Positions 44,366 through 52,785 of a stretch of DNA of 64,000 nt are shown here, in pieces. Source of the stretch: Zobellia nedashkovskayae (GTDB lineage Bacteria > Bacteroidota > Bacteroidia > Flavobacteriales > Flavobacteriaceae). Within the stretch, counting starts at the first letter, position 1, and each line of letters begins with the position of its first letter. The stretch lies in contig NZ_JADDXR010000002.1 in NCBI RefSeq assembly GCF_015330125.1, positions 372,001 to 436,000 on the forward strand, given 5' to 3'. The notes beneath the pieces were generated by a model. It was not told the DNA's origin. It did no database searches and saw only the letters and a list, made by a program, of their open reading frames with translations. The translations under genes and the position numbers were made by a program.

Positions 44366-46765
44366 ATGAAATATTTTATATCAGCCTTAGCGTTAGTAAT
44401 CCTCTCTCACGTTGGTTTTTCCCAAGAAACAACTGTAACCGGAAAAATAACGGACAACACCAAAATGCCTCTTTTTGGTGTAAACGTCCTCCTAAAAAAT
44501 ACGAGTACCGGAACCCAAACCAACGAAGCGGGTTCTTTTGAACTTAACCATCTTACCAACGGAGATTATATTCTTTCCCTCTCCTATTTGGGATTCAAAA
44601 CCAAGGAAATTCCATTTTCGGTTGCCGGTAATCAAAACGTAACCTTACCTGAGATTGTTCTTTACGAAGGAAATGAAATTCTTAACGAAGTAATCGTTGA
44701 AGCCGAACGACGGAACAAGTTTTCTAGAAAGCAAACAGCGTATGTTTCTAAAATGCCCTTAAAGAATATAGAGAACCCACAGGTCTACAACACCATTACA
44801 AATCAATTACTTATTTCCCAGTCCGTTAACACCTTCCAAGATGCTTTAGTAAATGCTGCGGGTATTACACAATTATGGTCCTCTACAGGTAGAAGTGGCG
44901 ATGGTGCCGGGTATTATTCTAGTCGTGGTTTTGCCGTTCAACCGCAATTGGTAAATGGCGTTGCCGGAATTACAAATGGGTTTATCAACCCGTCTAATGT
45001 AGAACGTGTGGAAGTCATAAAAGGACCTTCTGGAACTTTATTCGGAAGCTCGGTTACCTCTTATGGTGGCTTGATTAATATTGTCACCAAAAAACCATAT
45101 AACAGCACTGGGGGAGAGATAACGGTATCTGGCGGTTCAAATGATTTTGCCAAACTAAATGTAGATGTAAATATCTCTGATGGGGAAAAATTATCGTTCC
45201 GTTTAAATGGTGGTTTTCAAAAAGACAACAGCTTTCAAGATGCCGGTTTTAAGAAGTCGGTTTTTATAGCGCCATCACTTTCATACAAGGTTAACAACAA
45301 CGTATCCTTAAACTTTTCTTATGAAGCATCAGGAAATGAACAAACTAATGAGACATTCTTGTTTCTAAACAGATATGGTCCTATTGCTTTTAATTCTATT
45401 GAAGATTTAGATTACGATACCAATTTATCATTTACGAGCAACGATGTTACCATAGATAATATCACCCAGAATTATAGAGGAGAAATTGCGTGGAAAATGA
45501 CGGACAATTGGTCTTCTCAAACCCTAATAGCAGGCGGATTGGCAAAATCTTTAGGCTACTACACCTATTTATGGAACACTGCAGATTATACAGATCCAGC
45601 AGCTCCCGTAGGTACAGAAAACTTTAGCCTATATGCACAAGACACAGATTCTAGAACCAAGACCTTAAACCTTCAGCAAAACTTTAATGGCACCTTTTAT
45701 TTAGGGGATTTAGAAAATAAATTATTAGTCGGTTTAGATTACCTAGACTCTAAAACTATAGACAAAAGCTCTAACTGGGGATACTTACATTCTATAAACC
45801 TACAGGGCGATTTAATATTTGGTGAGCCAGCAATTAATGCCGAGAATTTAAGTGCTGCATTATCTGGTTTAGGAAATCTAGATTCTGATGTTAGACAAAA
45901 TGTATTTGGAGCCTATGTCTCAGATGTTATCCATATTATACCTTCTTTATCCGTTATGGCAAGTGTGCGTTATGACCGATTTGATTATGAAGGCGATGTT
46001 AATACGGTAGATGATGATGACACTGAATATACCGAATCTACTTTCTCCCCAAAGTTTGGTATTGTTTTCCAACCCATTTTAGATCAGTTATCCGTTTTTG
46101 CGAATTACCAAAATGGATTTTCTTATGTAAATCCGCAATACATCACCGACTTTTCCACAGGTGAAACCGTATTACAATCCTATGATGTTGAAGAAGCAAA
46201 CCAATTTGAAGTGGGGATGAAATCTAATCTATTCCATAATAAATTAGAAGCTACATTAAGCTATTACAACATAAACGTAGACAACAAATATTACTGGGCG
46301 ACACAAACACAGGATTTAGAAATAAACAGCCAAGGTATTGAGCTTGAAGTAAACGCCAACCCAACTGAAGGGTTACACATACATACCGGTTTTAGTTACA
46401 ACGATTCTGAAATTACAGATTCTCCTTCTGCGCCAAATCTAGAAGGGAATAGGTATGGTGAATCCGGTCCGGAAATTACCTATAACTTTTGGACGGACTA
46501 TAAGTTTCTAAAAAACTTTGGTATAGGGGCTGGTTTTAATGGCGCTAGCGAATATGATACTATGGTTGACTATAAAGCAACAACGGGAATTTTTTACATC
46601 CCAGCGTACACCATTGTTAATGCTTCTGTCTACTATGAAACGGATAAATTTAGATTTGGTATTAAAGGAAATAACCTAGCTGATACATCTTATTATTCCG
46701 GGTGGAGTACGGTAACACCACAGCAAAGAAGAACAATTCTAGGTACGTTAAGTTTTAAATTTTAA
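44366..46765 (+). CDS. TonB-dependent receptor, siderophore type
   Basis: 799 residues with a signal peptide ending GFSQE. Residues 22-100 are a CarboxypepD_reg-like domain, then a plug (about 125-250; GPSGTLFGSSVTSYGG) and a 22-strand barrel ending LGTLSFKF with the usual terminal aromatic. The plug and ending resemble FhuA/FepA-like siderophore receptors rather than SusC (which is longer, about 1000). The following PepSY membrane protein supports an iron role. Confidence 0.87.
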   Translation: MKYFISALALVILSHVGFSQETTVTGKITDNTKMPLFGVNVLLKNTSTGTQTNEAGSFELNHLTNGDYILSLSYLGFKTKEIPFSVAGNQNVTLPEIVLYEGNEILNEVIVEAERRNKFSRKQTAYVSKMPLKNIENPQVYNTITNQLLISQSVNTFQDALVNAAGITQLWSSTGRSGDGAGYYSSRGFAVQPQLVNGVAGITNGFINPSNVERVEVIKGPSGTLFGSSVTSYGGLINIVTKKPYNSTGGEITVSGGSNDFAKLNVDVNISDGEKLSFRLNGGFQKDNSFQDAGFKKSVFIAPSLSYKVNNNVSLNFSYEASGNEQTNETFLFLNRYGPIAFNSIEDLDYDTNLSFTSNDVTIDNITQNYRGEIAWKMTDNWSSQTLIAGGLAKSLGYYTYLWNTADYTDPAAPVGTENFSLYAQDTDSRTKTLNLQQNFNGTFYLGDLENKLLVGLDYLDSKTIDKSSNWGYLHSINLQGDLIFGEPAINAENLSAALSGLGNLDSDVRQNVFGAYVSDVIHIIPSLSVMASVRYDRFDYEGDVNTVDDDDTEYTESTFSPKFGIVFQPILDQLSVFANYQNGFSYVNPQYITDFSTGETVLQSYDVEEANQFEVGMKSNLFHNKLEATLSYYNINVDNKYYWATQTQDLEINSQGIELEVNANPTEGLHIHTGFSYNDSEITDSPSAPNLEGNRYGESGPEITYNFWTDYKFLKNFGIGAGFNGASEYDTMVDYKATTGIFYIPAYTIVNASVYYETDKFRFGIKGNNLADTSYYSGWSTVTPQQRRTILGTLSFKF

Positions 46766-46780
46766 AATATAATTCACAAA

Positions 46781-46800
46781 GGCAACCCGTAAGGGTTGTC
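46781..46800 (+). terminator. Short hairpin between receptor and PepSY genes (attenuator)
   Basis: ggcaaccc with gggttgtc (one G-U pair) and loop gtaa, followed by tttattcttt. It is weak, so partial read-through into the PepSY gene is likely. Confidence 0.55.
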
Positions 46801-46817
46801 TTTATTCTTTACACAAA

Positions 46818-47969
46818 ATGGCGATAAAAAAACACATACTTACACTACACAAAATCTTAGGCCTGGCCACAGGAGTGGTTGTCTTTATCGTGGCCATTAC
46901 CGGATGCTTATGGGCTTTTAGGGCAGAAATAGAAAGCACTTACGACCAATATAAAAAAGTAGTTCCCCAAGACCAAACCATCCTCACTCCCACCCAGGCT
47001 AAATTTCTTGCTGGAGAAGTGTTTCCTGACAACCACATTCATGGTACTTTATTCAAAAAAGCCGATGATGCCATAGAGGTTATTTTTTATGATGCGGAAC
47101 CTGAATTTTATCAAAGTGTGTTTTTAAATCCGTATACGGGAGAAGTGATTCAAGTTGATAATCACCTTACCGGTTTTTTTGCCTTTGTACTAAAAGGGCA
47201 TATTCGCTTATGGCTGCCTAAAGATATTGGAGAACAGGTAGTAGGCGCATCCATTTTACTCTTCATTTTCATCATAATCTCCGGCTTTATCCTATGGCTT
47301 CCCAAAAAGAAAAAAAACTTAAAACAACGCCTAAAATTTGATTGGAAAAAAACAACACGTTGGAAACGTAAAAACTTTGATTTACATACCGTGGTAGGTT
47401 TCTACATATGTTCATTCGCATTGATTTTAGCTTTTACCGGTTCTATGATGTCCTACAAGTGGCTTATGTACGGTGTGTATAAATCTTTTGGCGGAGATAA
47501 GGACGTAGCATTTATTATTCCAGAAAACAACAGCGAACCACTGGTTAACGCCAATGAAATTCCCATGGACCGGTTGATCGTAAAACTAATGAAGGAATCT
47601 CCGGAGGCCACCGCTTACGAGCTCCACTACCCTACCTCTGAAAATGAAAGTATTTACGTGGAAGTCTCAAACAGCGAAGACCTTTTTTATGATGCCGATT
47701 TTCGTTTTTTTGACCAAAATACCTTGGAAGAAATAGAGACTACTAGTATTTACGGGAAGTACAAAAATGGCAAAGCAGCCGACAAGATTGTACGTATGAC
47801 CTACGACATCCATATTGGTGCCATTGGTGGAATTACCGGAAAAATAATTGCCTTTTTAGTAAGCTTGTTAACCGCTACTTTACCAGTAACGGGTGTGCTA
47901 TTATGGTATGGCCGCAAGTATAAGAAAAAAAGAGAATTGGATACAGTTAAATTTGACTATAATAATTGA
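46818..47969 (+). CDS. PepSY-associated membrane protein (iron-uptake partner)
   Basis: 383 residues with four membrane segments: near 13-33 (GLATGVVVFIVAITGCLWAF), about 137-160, about 190-215 and about 340-365. A PepSY-type periplasmic domain sits between the first two. Members of this family are usually next to siderophore receptors and are thought to reduce or release iron from siderophores in the periplasm; conserved His residues (HKILG, DLHTVVG, YDIHIGAIGG) could bind haem. It is 52 bp after the TonB receptor. Confidence 0.82.
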   Translation: MAIKKHILTLHKILGLATGVVVFIVAITGCLWAFRAEIESTYDQYKKVVPQDQTILTPTQAKFLAGEVFPDNHIHGTLFKKADDAIEVIFYDAEPEFYQSVFLNPYTGEVIQVDNHLTGFFAFVLKGHIRLWLPKDIGEQVVGASILLFIFIIISGFILWLPKKKKNLKQRLKFDWKKTTRWKRKNFDLHTVVGFYICSFALILAFTGSMMSYKWLMYGVYKSFGGDKDVAFIIPENNSEPLVNANEIPMDRLIVKLMKESPEATAYELHYPTSENESIYVEVSNSEDLFYDADFRFFDQNTLEEIETTSIYGKYKNGKAADKIVRMTYDIHIGAIGGITGKIIAFLVSLLTATLPVTGVLLWYGRKYKKKRELDTVKFDYNN

Positions 47970-48231
47970 CATTTCAATTCATAACCTTTTAAATCCGGTA
48001 TTAAAAATTAAGCGAAATAGCATTTTTTCATTAGCCAAAGAACACTTCATCGAATAAAAACTCTGCTTGCCGAAAGAATGTACTAAATCCTTAAACCCGT
48101 ACAGATTTACTATATAGCCATTTTCTTACATCATAATGTGTATATTTTGACACTATTTTCTTACGTTATACAACATTTTTTTACTTATTAAATGGATTTT
48201 GAATTACTTAGCCCTGTGTATCATTGGTGCT

Positions 48232-48858
48232 ATGAAATTAAATCAAATCTACTTATTTGTAATCCTTTTGCTATTTCTTACATCTAGCGGGATAGCTCAA
48301 GTGAAAATTGGCGATGATGTAAGTACCATTCACGAAGCTTCGCTTTTTGAATTGGAGAGTACTTCAAAGGCTTTGGTTTTAACTAGGGTTACCACCGCTC
48401 AAATGTTAGACATTGTACCCCTAAACGGTGCATTGGTCTATAATACAGACACCAATTGTGTACATGTATTTGACGGTAGCAATTGGCAAAACCTTTGTAC
48501 TAATGCCTCTGGTTCTATTTCTTTAGTAAATAATGTAGATGGTTCCTTTACCATAACCTCATCCAACGGCACTGTATATACCTCACCTAATTTATTAGAA
48601 CTGAAAGGAGAAACCGGACCTCAAGGACCGGCCGGCACAGATGGTAGTGAAATACAACAAGAACAATTAGTAATCATAGCCAGTAATGGTCAAACACAGT
48701 TTACCACACCTGCACCAATAATTGACAGTAAAAAAATTGAAGTATTCAGAAATGGCGTGAGAGTAAATTTCATCACTATAGATGCCAATACCATAGAATT
48801 GGAAAGTGACATTACTTGTTATCAAAATGACAGCATACGAATAGTACAACTTTTCTAA
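48232..48858 (+). CDS. Secreted cell-surface protein with short collagen-like segment
   Basis: 208 residues from the ATG at 48232; a TTG further upstream is unlikely. A signal peptide ends GIAQ. The middle contains a Gly-x-y stretch (GETGPQGPAGTDGS near 137-150) as in collagen-like surface fibres. The end (KIEVFRNGVRVNF, then NDSIRIVQLF) resembles the end of the next gene product (QVWVYRNGAKLVA, then GDVIEVQYTK), so both share a C-terminal beta domain. First gene of a four-gene surface cluster. Confidence 0.65.
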   Translation: MKLNQIYLFVILLLFLTSSGIAQVKIGDDVSTIHEASLFELESTSKALVLTRVTTAQMLDIVPLNGALVYNTDTNCVHVFDGSNWQNLCTNASGSISLVNNVDGSFTITSSNGTVYTSPNLLELKGETGPQGPAGTDGSEIQQEQLVIIASNGQTQFTTPAPIIDSKKIEVFRNGVRVNFITIDANTIELESDITCYQNDSIRIVQLF

Positions 48859-48901
48859 TACCTAATCCACAAAACATCCTTAAACCTTTAAATTAAAAAT
48901 T

Positions 48902-49582
48902 ATGAAAACCCAAAATCTATCAAAAAATTTCAAAAGCTTAGCCATAGGTGTCGTTTTATTAACTGGAGTATCACTCTCTGCACAGCAAACTACAGGCGAT
49001 GTTGTCAAACAAGCCGATGTTGACCCTGGCACCACCACAACAGCAGGTGCCGTTCGTGTAATAGATAATAAGGGTACCATTAAGTATCTTCAAGCTAAAA
49101 ACGGACTTACGTTACTTTCCAACACTACAAATGATGTAACTACCACAACATGGCAGTTAGGAGGAACACTTACCGATGATACCTTAATAGACGTTGACGG
49201 GAATGTTTTTGGTCTTAATGGTATAGAATTGATTTCTACGGAAACTGCCTCTACAGATGCAACTACTGAATCTGATGCCGGAACGGGTTCTGGTTATACT
49301 CTATTGGTTAGAGACGAAGCAACAGGTGCCTTAAAAAAATTATTGGCCACCGATCTTATCCAAAGCGGACAAGAAGCTTTTACTGCCACCGCCGATCAAA
49401 CCGCATATGCACTTACCGGTTCGCCAATATTACCAAGCTATAGTCAAGTATGGGTATATAGAAATGGCGCTAAATTGGTTGCTAATGTAGATTATACGGT
49501 AGCCGCTTCAACCGTTACTTTGGTTGAAAATGATTACTCCGTTTATGGAGGCGACGTTATTGAGGTGCAGTATACCAAGTAA
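48902..49582 (+). CDS. Secreted Thr-rich surface protein
   Basis: 226 residues with a signal peptide ending SLSAQQ. It is Thr/Ala/Asp-rich with little Cys or Lys, typical of surface or adhesion proteins. Its C-terminal 45 residues match the C-terminal domain of the preceding gene product. Located 43 bp after it and likely part of the same transcript. Function unknown. Confidence 0.65.
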   Translation: MKTQNLSKNFKSLAIGVVLLTGVSLSAQQTTGDVVKQADVDPGTTTTAGAVRVIDNKGTIKYLQAKNGLTLLSNTTNDVTTTTWQLGGTLTDDTLIDVDGNVFGLNGIELISTETASTDATTESDAGTGSGYTLLVRDEATGALKKLLATDLIQSGQEAFTATADQTAYALTGSPILPSYSQVWVYRNGAKLVANVDYTVAASTVTLVENDYSVYGGDVIEVQYTK

Positions 49583-49763
49583 GCTTAAATTCAATAGATA
49601 ATTTTATACATCTTTAAAAAGGTGTGGGTCATTTAGCAGTGTATTAATTTTCTATAAAAGGAAATTTCACTGCTTTTCGTCCGTATTCATGTGTACTTGA
49701 ATATTACGTTTCATCCATCTTAACCATTTCTTCATTTTCGCACCAAAATTAAAATATCGCCTC

Positions 49764-50825
49764 TTGACTTTTCTAGTTTGCCTGTTTCTACAGCAAGGCA
49801 TTCGTGCGCAACAGGAAATGGTTATAGATCATAAAGGGACGAAGGTAAGTATTAGGAATACTGTAGTAAGTACAGGTCCAACAGCTCCCCTTAACCCTTT
49901 AGAAAATGATATTTGGTTTGATTCTAGTGCAGAAGTAACCAAGGTTTATAATGGAAGTATTTGGCTGACCATAAATTTAGATGCGCTTTCAAAAAAAGAA
50001 GACGCGGCCAATAAGTCCACCGATGTTGATTTATCCGATGCTACGAATACAAAGTTCCCTACTGAACTTGCGGTAAAGACCTATGTAGATACGGAACTAG
50101 CCGCTGTAGCCGGTGTAAATCTCTATTCTGACAATGGAATTTTAACGGATAACCGTGCGGTAACACAAAACAATTATGACCTGAACTTTGATGCAAATAC
50201 ATTAGTCATTAGTGGTGATGATAACCTAGTTGGCATTGGCACCGATACGCCCAGTAAAAAATTGGATGTAAACGGAAAGGCCAGAATACGTACACTGGAT
50301 GCTGGCGCTAATACAGACCAAATTGTGACCACAGATGCAGACGGCGTTTTGAGAAAATTACCGCTTTCCGATCTAGAGACAAAAACTTCCATAGCTCAGA
50401 ATACCGGTACAGGAACAATAACCCATACTAGTGAAGACGGCACTTCGCAAGCTGTAACTGTTATTAGTACAAATGCGAATAATAGTATTACAGCGGGTAC
50501 CGATGGTGGCGCCTATTACAAAAGCCCAATAAAGGCTTATGGAACATTAATTCCCGCAAGTAATAGCATTACGGCCAGTGGTCTTAGTGCTGCTACCAAA
50601 ATAGGTACGGGTAGATATACCTTTACAATGACGACCGCTAGGTCATCTGCTAATTACCCAATTCAATTAAGTGTTTTAGAAACCAGTACTAACAATATTC
50701 ATATTTATGTTACAGGCCAAACCACAACAACCTTTAGTATTGCTATTGTACATGAGGGAGGTGGCATGTTAGGCGCAGATACCTATGCAGACAGAACCTG
50801 CTATTTCACCATATTAGACTTTTAA
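49764..50825 (+). CDS. Secreted surface protein, probable non-ATG start
   Basis: 353 residues from a TTG at 49764, which gives a short signal peptide ending IRAQQ; no ATG lies upstream in the open frame (which begins about 49701), so a TTG or ATT start is needed. The middle contains LYSDNGILTDNRAVTQNN and KKLDVNGKARIRTLDAG, motifs found in bacterial tail-fibre or adhesin-like proteins. The last 120 residues are a beta-rich domain. Followed after 4 bp by the T9SS substrate gene. Confidence 0.65.
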   Translation: MTFLVCLFLQQGIRAQQEMVIDHKGTKVSIRNTVVSTGPTAPLNPLENDIWFDSSAEVTKVYNGSIWLTINLDALSKKEDAANKSTDVDLSDATNTKFPTELAVKTYVDTELAAVAGVNLYSDNGILTDNRAVTQNNYDLNFDANTLVISGDDNLVGIGTDTPSKKLDVNGKARIRTLDAGANTDQIVTTDADGVLRKLPLSDLETKTSIAQNTGTGTITHTSEDGTSQAVTVISTNANNSITAGTDGGAYYKSPIKAYGTLIPASNSITASGLSAATKIGTGRYTFTMTTARSSANYPIQLSVLETSTNNIHIYVTGQTTTTFSIAIVHEGGGMLGADTYADRTCYFTILDF

Positions 50826-50829
50826 TAAC

Positions 50830-51969
50830 ATGATTAGATGTATATTAATTTATATTTTATCTTCTCTCATGGCAGAAAGTCTAAATGCACAGACCATGAG
50901 AAATTTTGGTGATTTAGAAATTCATACGGATGCTAAAATGGGGTTCTATTCTTCCCTTGAAAATGATGGATTTTTCAACAGTTCATCTGGCCTTGCAGGA
51001 TTTTATGGACGCTACCAAAATACTATTTCTGGTTCTGTTTCTCCTGTATTTCATGATATTGAAATTAATAATGACCAGGGAATTGTTCTTCAGGTTCCTA
51101 TAGCTATTGGGAATAACACCAATTTTGTTTTTGGAGATTTTATAACTACAAAATACCTAGATACCAATTATGTTGAACTCCTTGCTACATCTTTCTACAA
51201 TGGGGAATCAAATTTTTCAAAAGTAAATGGATTTTTATCGGTTTCCGATGTACAGAAATTTCTATTTCCCATTGGTGACGAAACCTATCTAAGACCTCTA
51301 CTTATAGATACAGAAGGTGTAACAGCCTCTTTTAAAAGCACCTATCTCTTTGAAGATGGCACGGTAACGTATTCAAACTTTTTAAATACTAATTCTGAAC
51401 TGACAGCAATCAGTAACGAGGAGTATTGGGTTTTGGAAGGAGATACCAGTACTATAGTAACAATTGATTGGAATGAACGAAGTGCGCTTAAAGCTATAGT
51501 TAACGACCTAAATACTATTACCGTGGCAGGTTTTGATAAGGAAGCGATGAAATGGACAAATTTGGGAGCCACAGACCGAACAGGAAATCTTGGAGAAGGT
51601 TTTATTTCATCAAGGAAATTTATTCCCAATCAGTACAGCGCAATAACGTTTGGCATCTTAAAAGCAAAAACAGGTGCGCTTCATCAAGGTTATCACTATT
51701 TAGTTACTCCAAATGGAGATGGTATCAATGACTTTCTCTATATACCAGAATTGGAAGATTATGAAAGCAACCATCTCTTCATATTTGCCAGAAATGGACT
51801 TAAAGTTTTTGAACAAGAAAACTATTTAAATCAATTTAATGGCAAAACGGGTACAGGAATATCCGCAATACAAAGAGATAAAGGTTTGCCAGAGGGTGTA
51901 TACTTTTATTTGGTTACCGTTGGTGAAAATAAGCTACCTATTCAAGGTTTTTTATATTTAGAAAGGTAA
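50830..51969 (+). CDS. T9SS type B sorting-domain surface protein
   Basis: 379 residues with a signal peptide ending SLNAQT. The last 90 residues carry the gliding-motility-associated C-terminal (type B sorting) domain: HYLVTPNGDGINDFLYI, NHLFIFARNGLKVFE and LPEGVYFYLVTV. Such proteins are exported by the type IX system and attached to the outer surface. It closes the four-gene cluster (48232-51969), whose other members probably assemble with it. The 305 bases after it hold only AT-rich sequence with a repeated aaaatcaacttttt (52184 and 52204). Confidence 0.85.
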   Translation: MIRCILIYILSSLMAESLNAQTMRNFGDLEIHTDAKMGFYSSLENDGFFNSSSGLAGFYGRYQNTISGSVSPVFHDIEINNDQGIVLQVPIAIGNNTNFVFGDFITTKYLDTNYVELLATSFYNGESNFSKVNGFLSVSDVQKFLFPIGDETYLRPLLIDTEGVTASFKSTYLFEDGTVTYSNFLNTNSELTAISNEEYWVLEGDTSTIVTIDWNERSALKAIVNDLNTITVAGFDKEAMKWTNLGATDRTGNLGEGFISSRKFIPNQYSAITFGILKAKTGALHQGYHYLVTPNGDGINDFLYIPELEDYESNHLFIFARNGLKVFEQENYLNQFNGKTGTGISAIQRDKGLPEGVYFYLVTVGENKLPIQGFLYLER

Positions 51970-52274
51970 AATTCAACTCAGACCTAATTGGCTAACTCAG
52001 CCTTAATGCTTTAAAGAAATCGAAATTATCTTTTTGTTCGATTTTAACGTTTAACTTTCTATTTTTTCCATTCTAAGCATCATTATCCCTAGGTTTCTTG
52101 GGTTTTAAACGCAAAAAACAGGAGATTAAGAAAAACACACAACACCCTTATTAACAGTTATTTAAATTAGTATTTTAAGATTTAAAATCAACTTTTTAAA
52201 AAAAAAATCAACTTTTTTTCAGGAGTTTCCTCTAATCGATTGTTTTATAGACAGAAACCAAAAAAAAAATTCTC

Positions 52275-52445
52275 ATGAAAACTCTCGAATCAACTCAAGT
52301 AGTAAAAGAAAGGGAAATAAAAAAAATACAAGCGGTATTCAATTACCAAATACACTTGTTAAAAGGGCAGACTTACTTACTGAAAGGGTTATTACTATTT
52401 GCCGTATTACAATATATATTTCTCATGTTCATAGTACAAAACTAA
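52275..52445 (+). CDS. Small membrane protein, paralogue A
   Basis: 56 residues: a charged start with EREIKKIQAVFNYQ and one hydrophobic segment (LLLFAVLQYIFLMFIV). The next small gene encodes the same layout with EREEIKKIFDNQ and LIVFAVVQYFILLAFL, so the two are paralogues. Matching motifs in both make chance unlikely. Role unknown. Confidence 0.65.
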   Translation: MKTLESTQVVKEREIKKIQAVFNYQIHLLKGQTYLLKGLLLFAVLQYIFLMFIVQN

Positions 52446-52497
52446 ATGACCAAATAAAAAAATCAAATAGGAAATTACCTAACCAAAACACACTCAG

Positions 52498-52641
52498 ATG
52501 AAAAATTTAGAACCGATTCAAATTACCGATAATACTGAAAGAGAAGAAATCAAAAAAATATTTGATAATCAAACCAACCTATTGCTAGGTCTGATTGTTT
52601 TTGCCGTGGTGCAGTATTTTATTCTTCTTGCTTTCCTATAA
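52498..52641 (+). CDS. Small membrane protein, paralogue B
   Basis: 47 residues with the same REEIKK start and C-terminal hydrophobic helix as paralogue A, 52 bp downstream of it. The shared FAV-x-QY core is the best conserved part. A terminator follows. Confidence 0.65.
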   Translation: MKNLEPIQITDNTEREEIKKIFDNQTNLLLGLIVFAVVQYFILLAFL

Positions 52642-52695
52642 AACATATAACCCACTTAACCTTCTTTGGATTTGTAGATTAGTACTTTGGGATGT

Positions 52696-52726
52696 AAAAA
52701 CTGTGTCTTGGGTAGACACAGTTTTT
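52696..52726. terminator. Terminator after the small paralogues
   Basis: aaaaactgtgtc pairs perfectly with gacacagttttt across a 7-nt loop. T-runs on both strands let it serve the convergent TonB receptor gene too. Confidence 0.88.
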
Positions 52727-52785
52727 CTTGTTTTTATGACTCACACAGATTATCAAAAGCAGACAGTCCAACTCTTTTATTAACC

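Noticed and set aside
44366..46765. SusC-type polysaccharide receptor
   Set aside because: Too short for SusC, no SusD gene next to it, and a PepSY membrane protein follows, so a siderophore role fits better.
52184..52217. Direct repeat aaaatcaacttttt
   Set aside because: Two copies in very AT-rich DNA with adjoining A and T runs; chance or slippage is enough to explain it.
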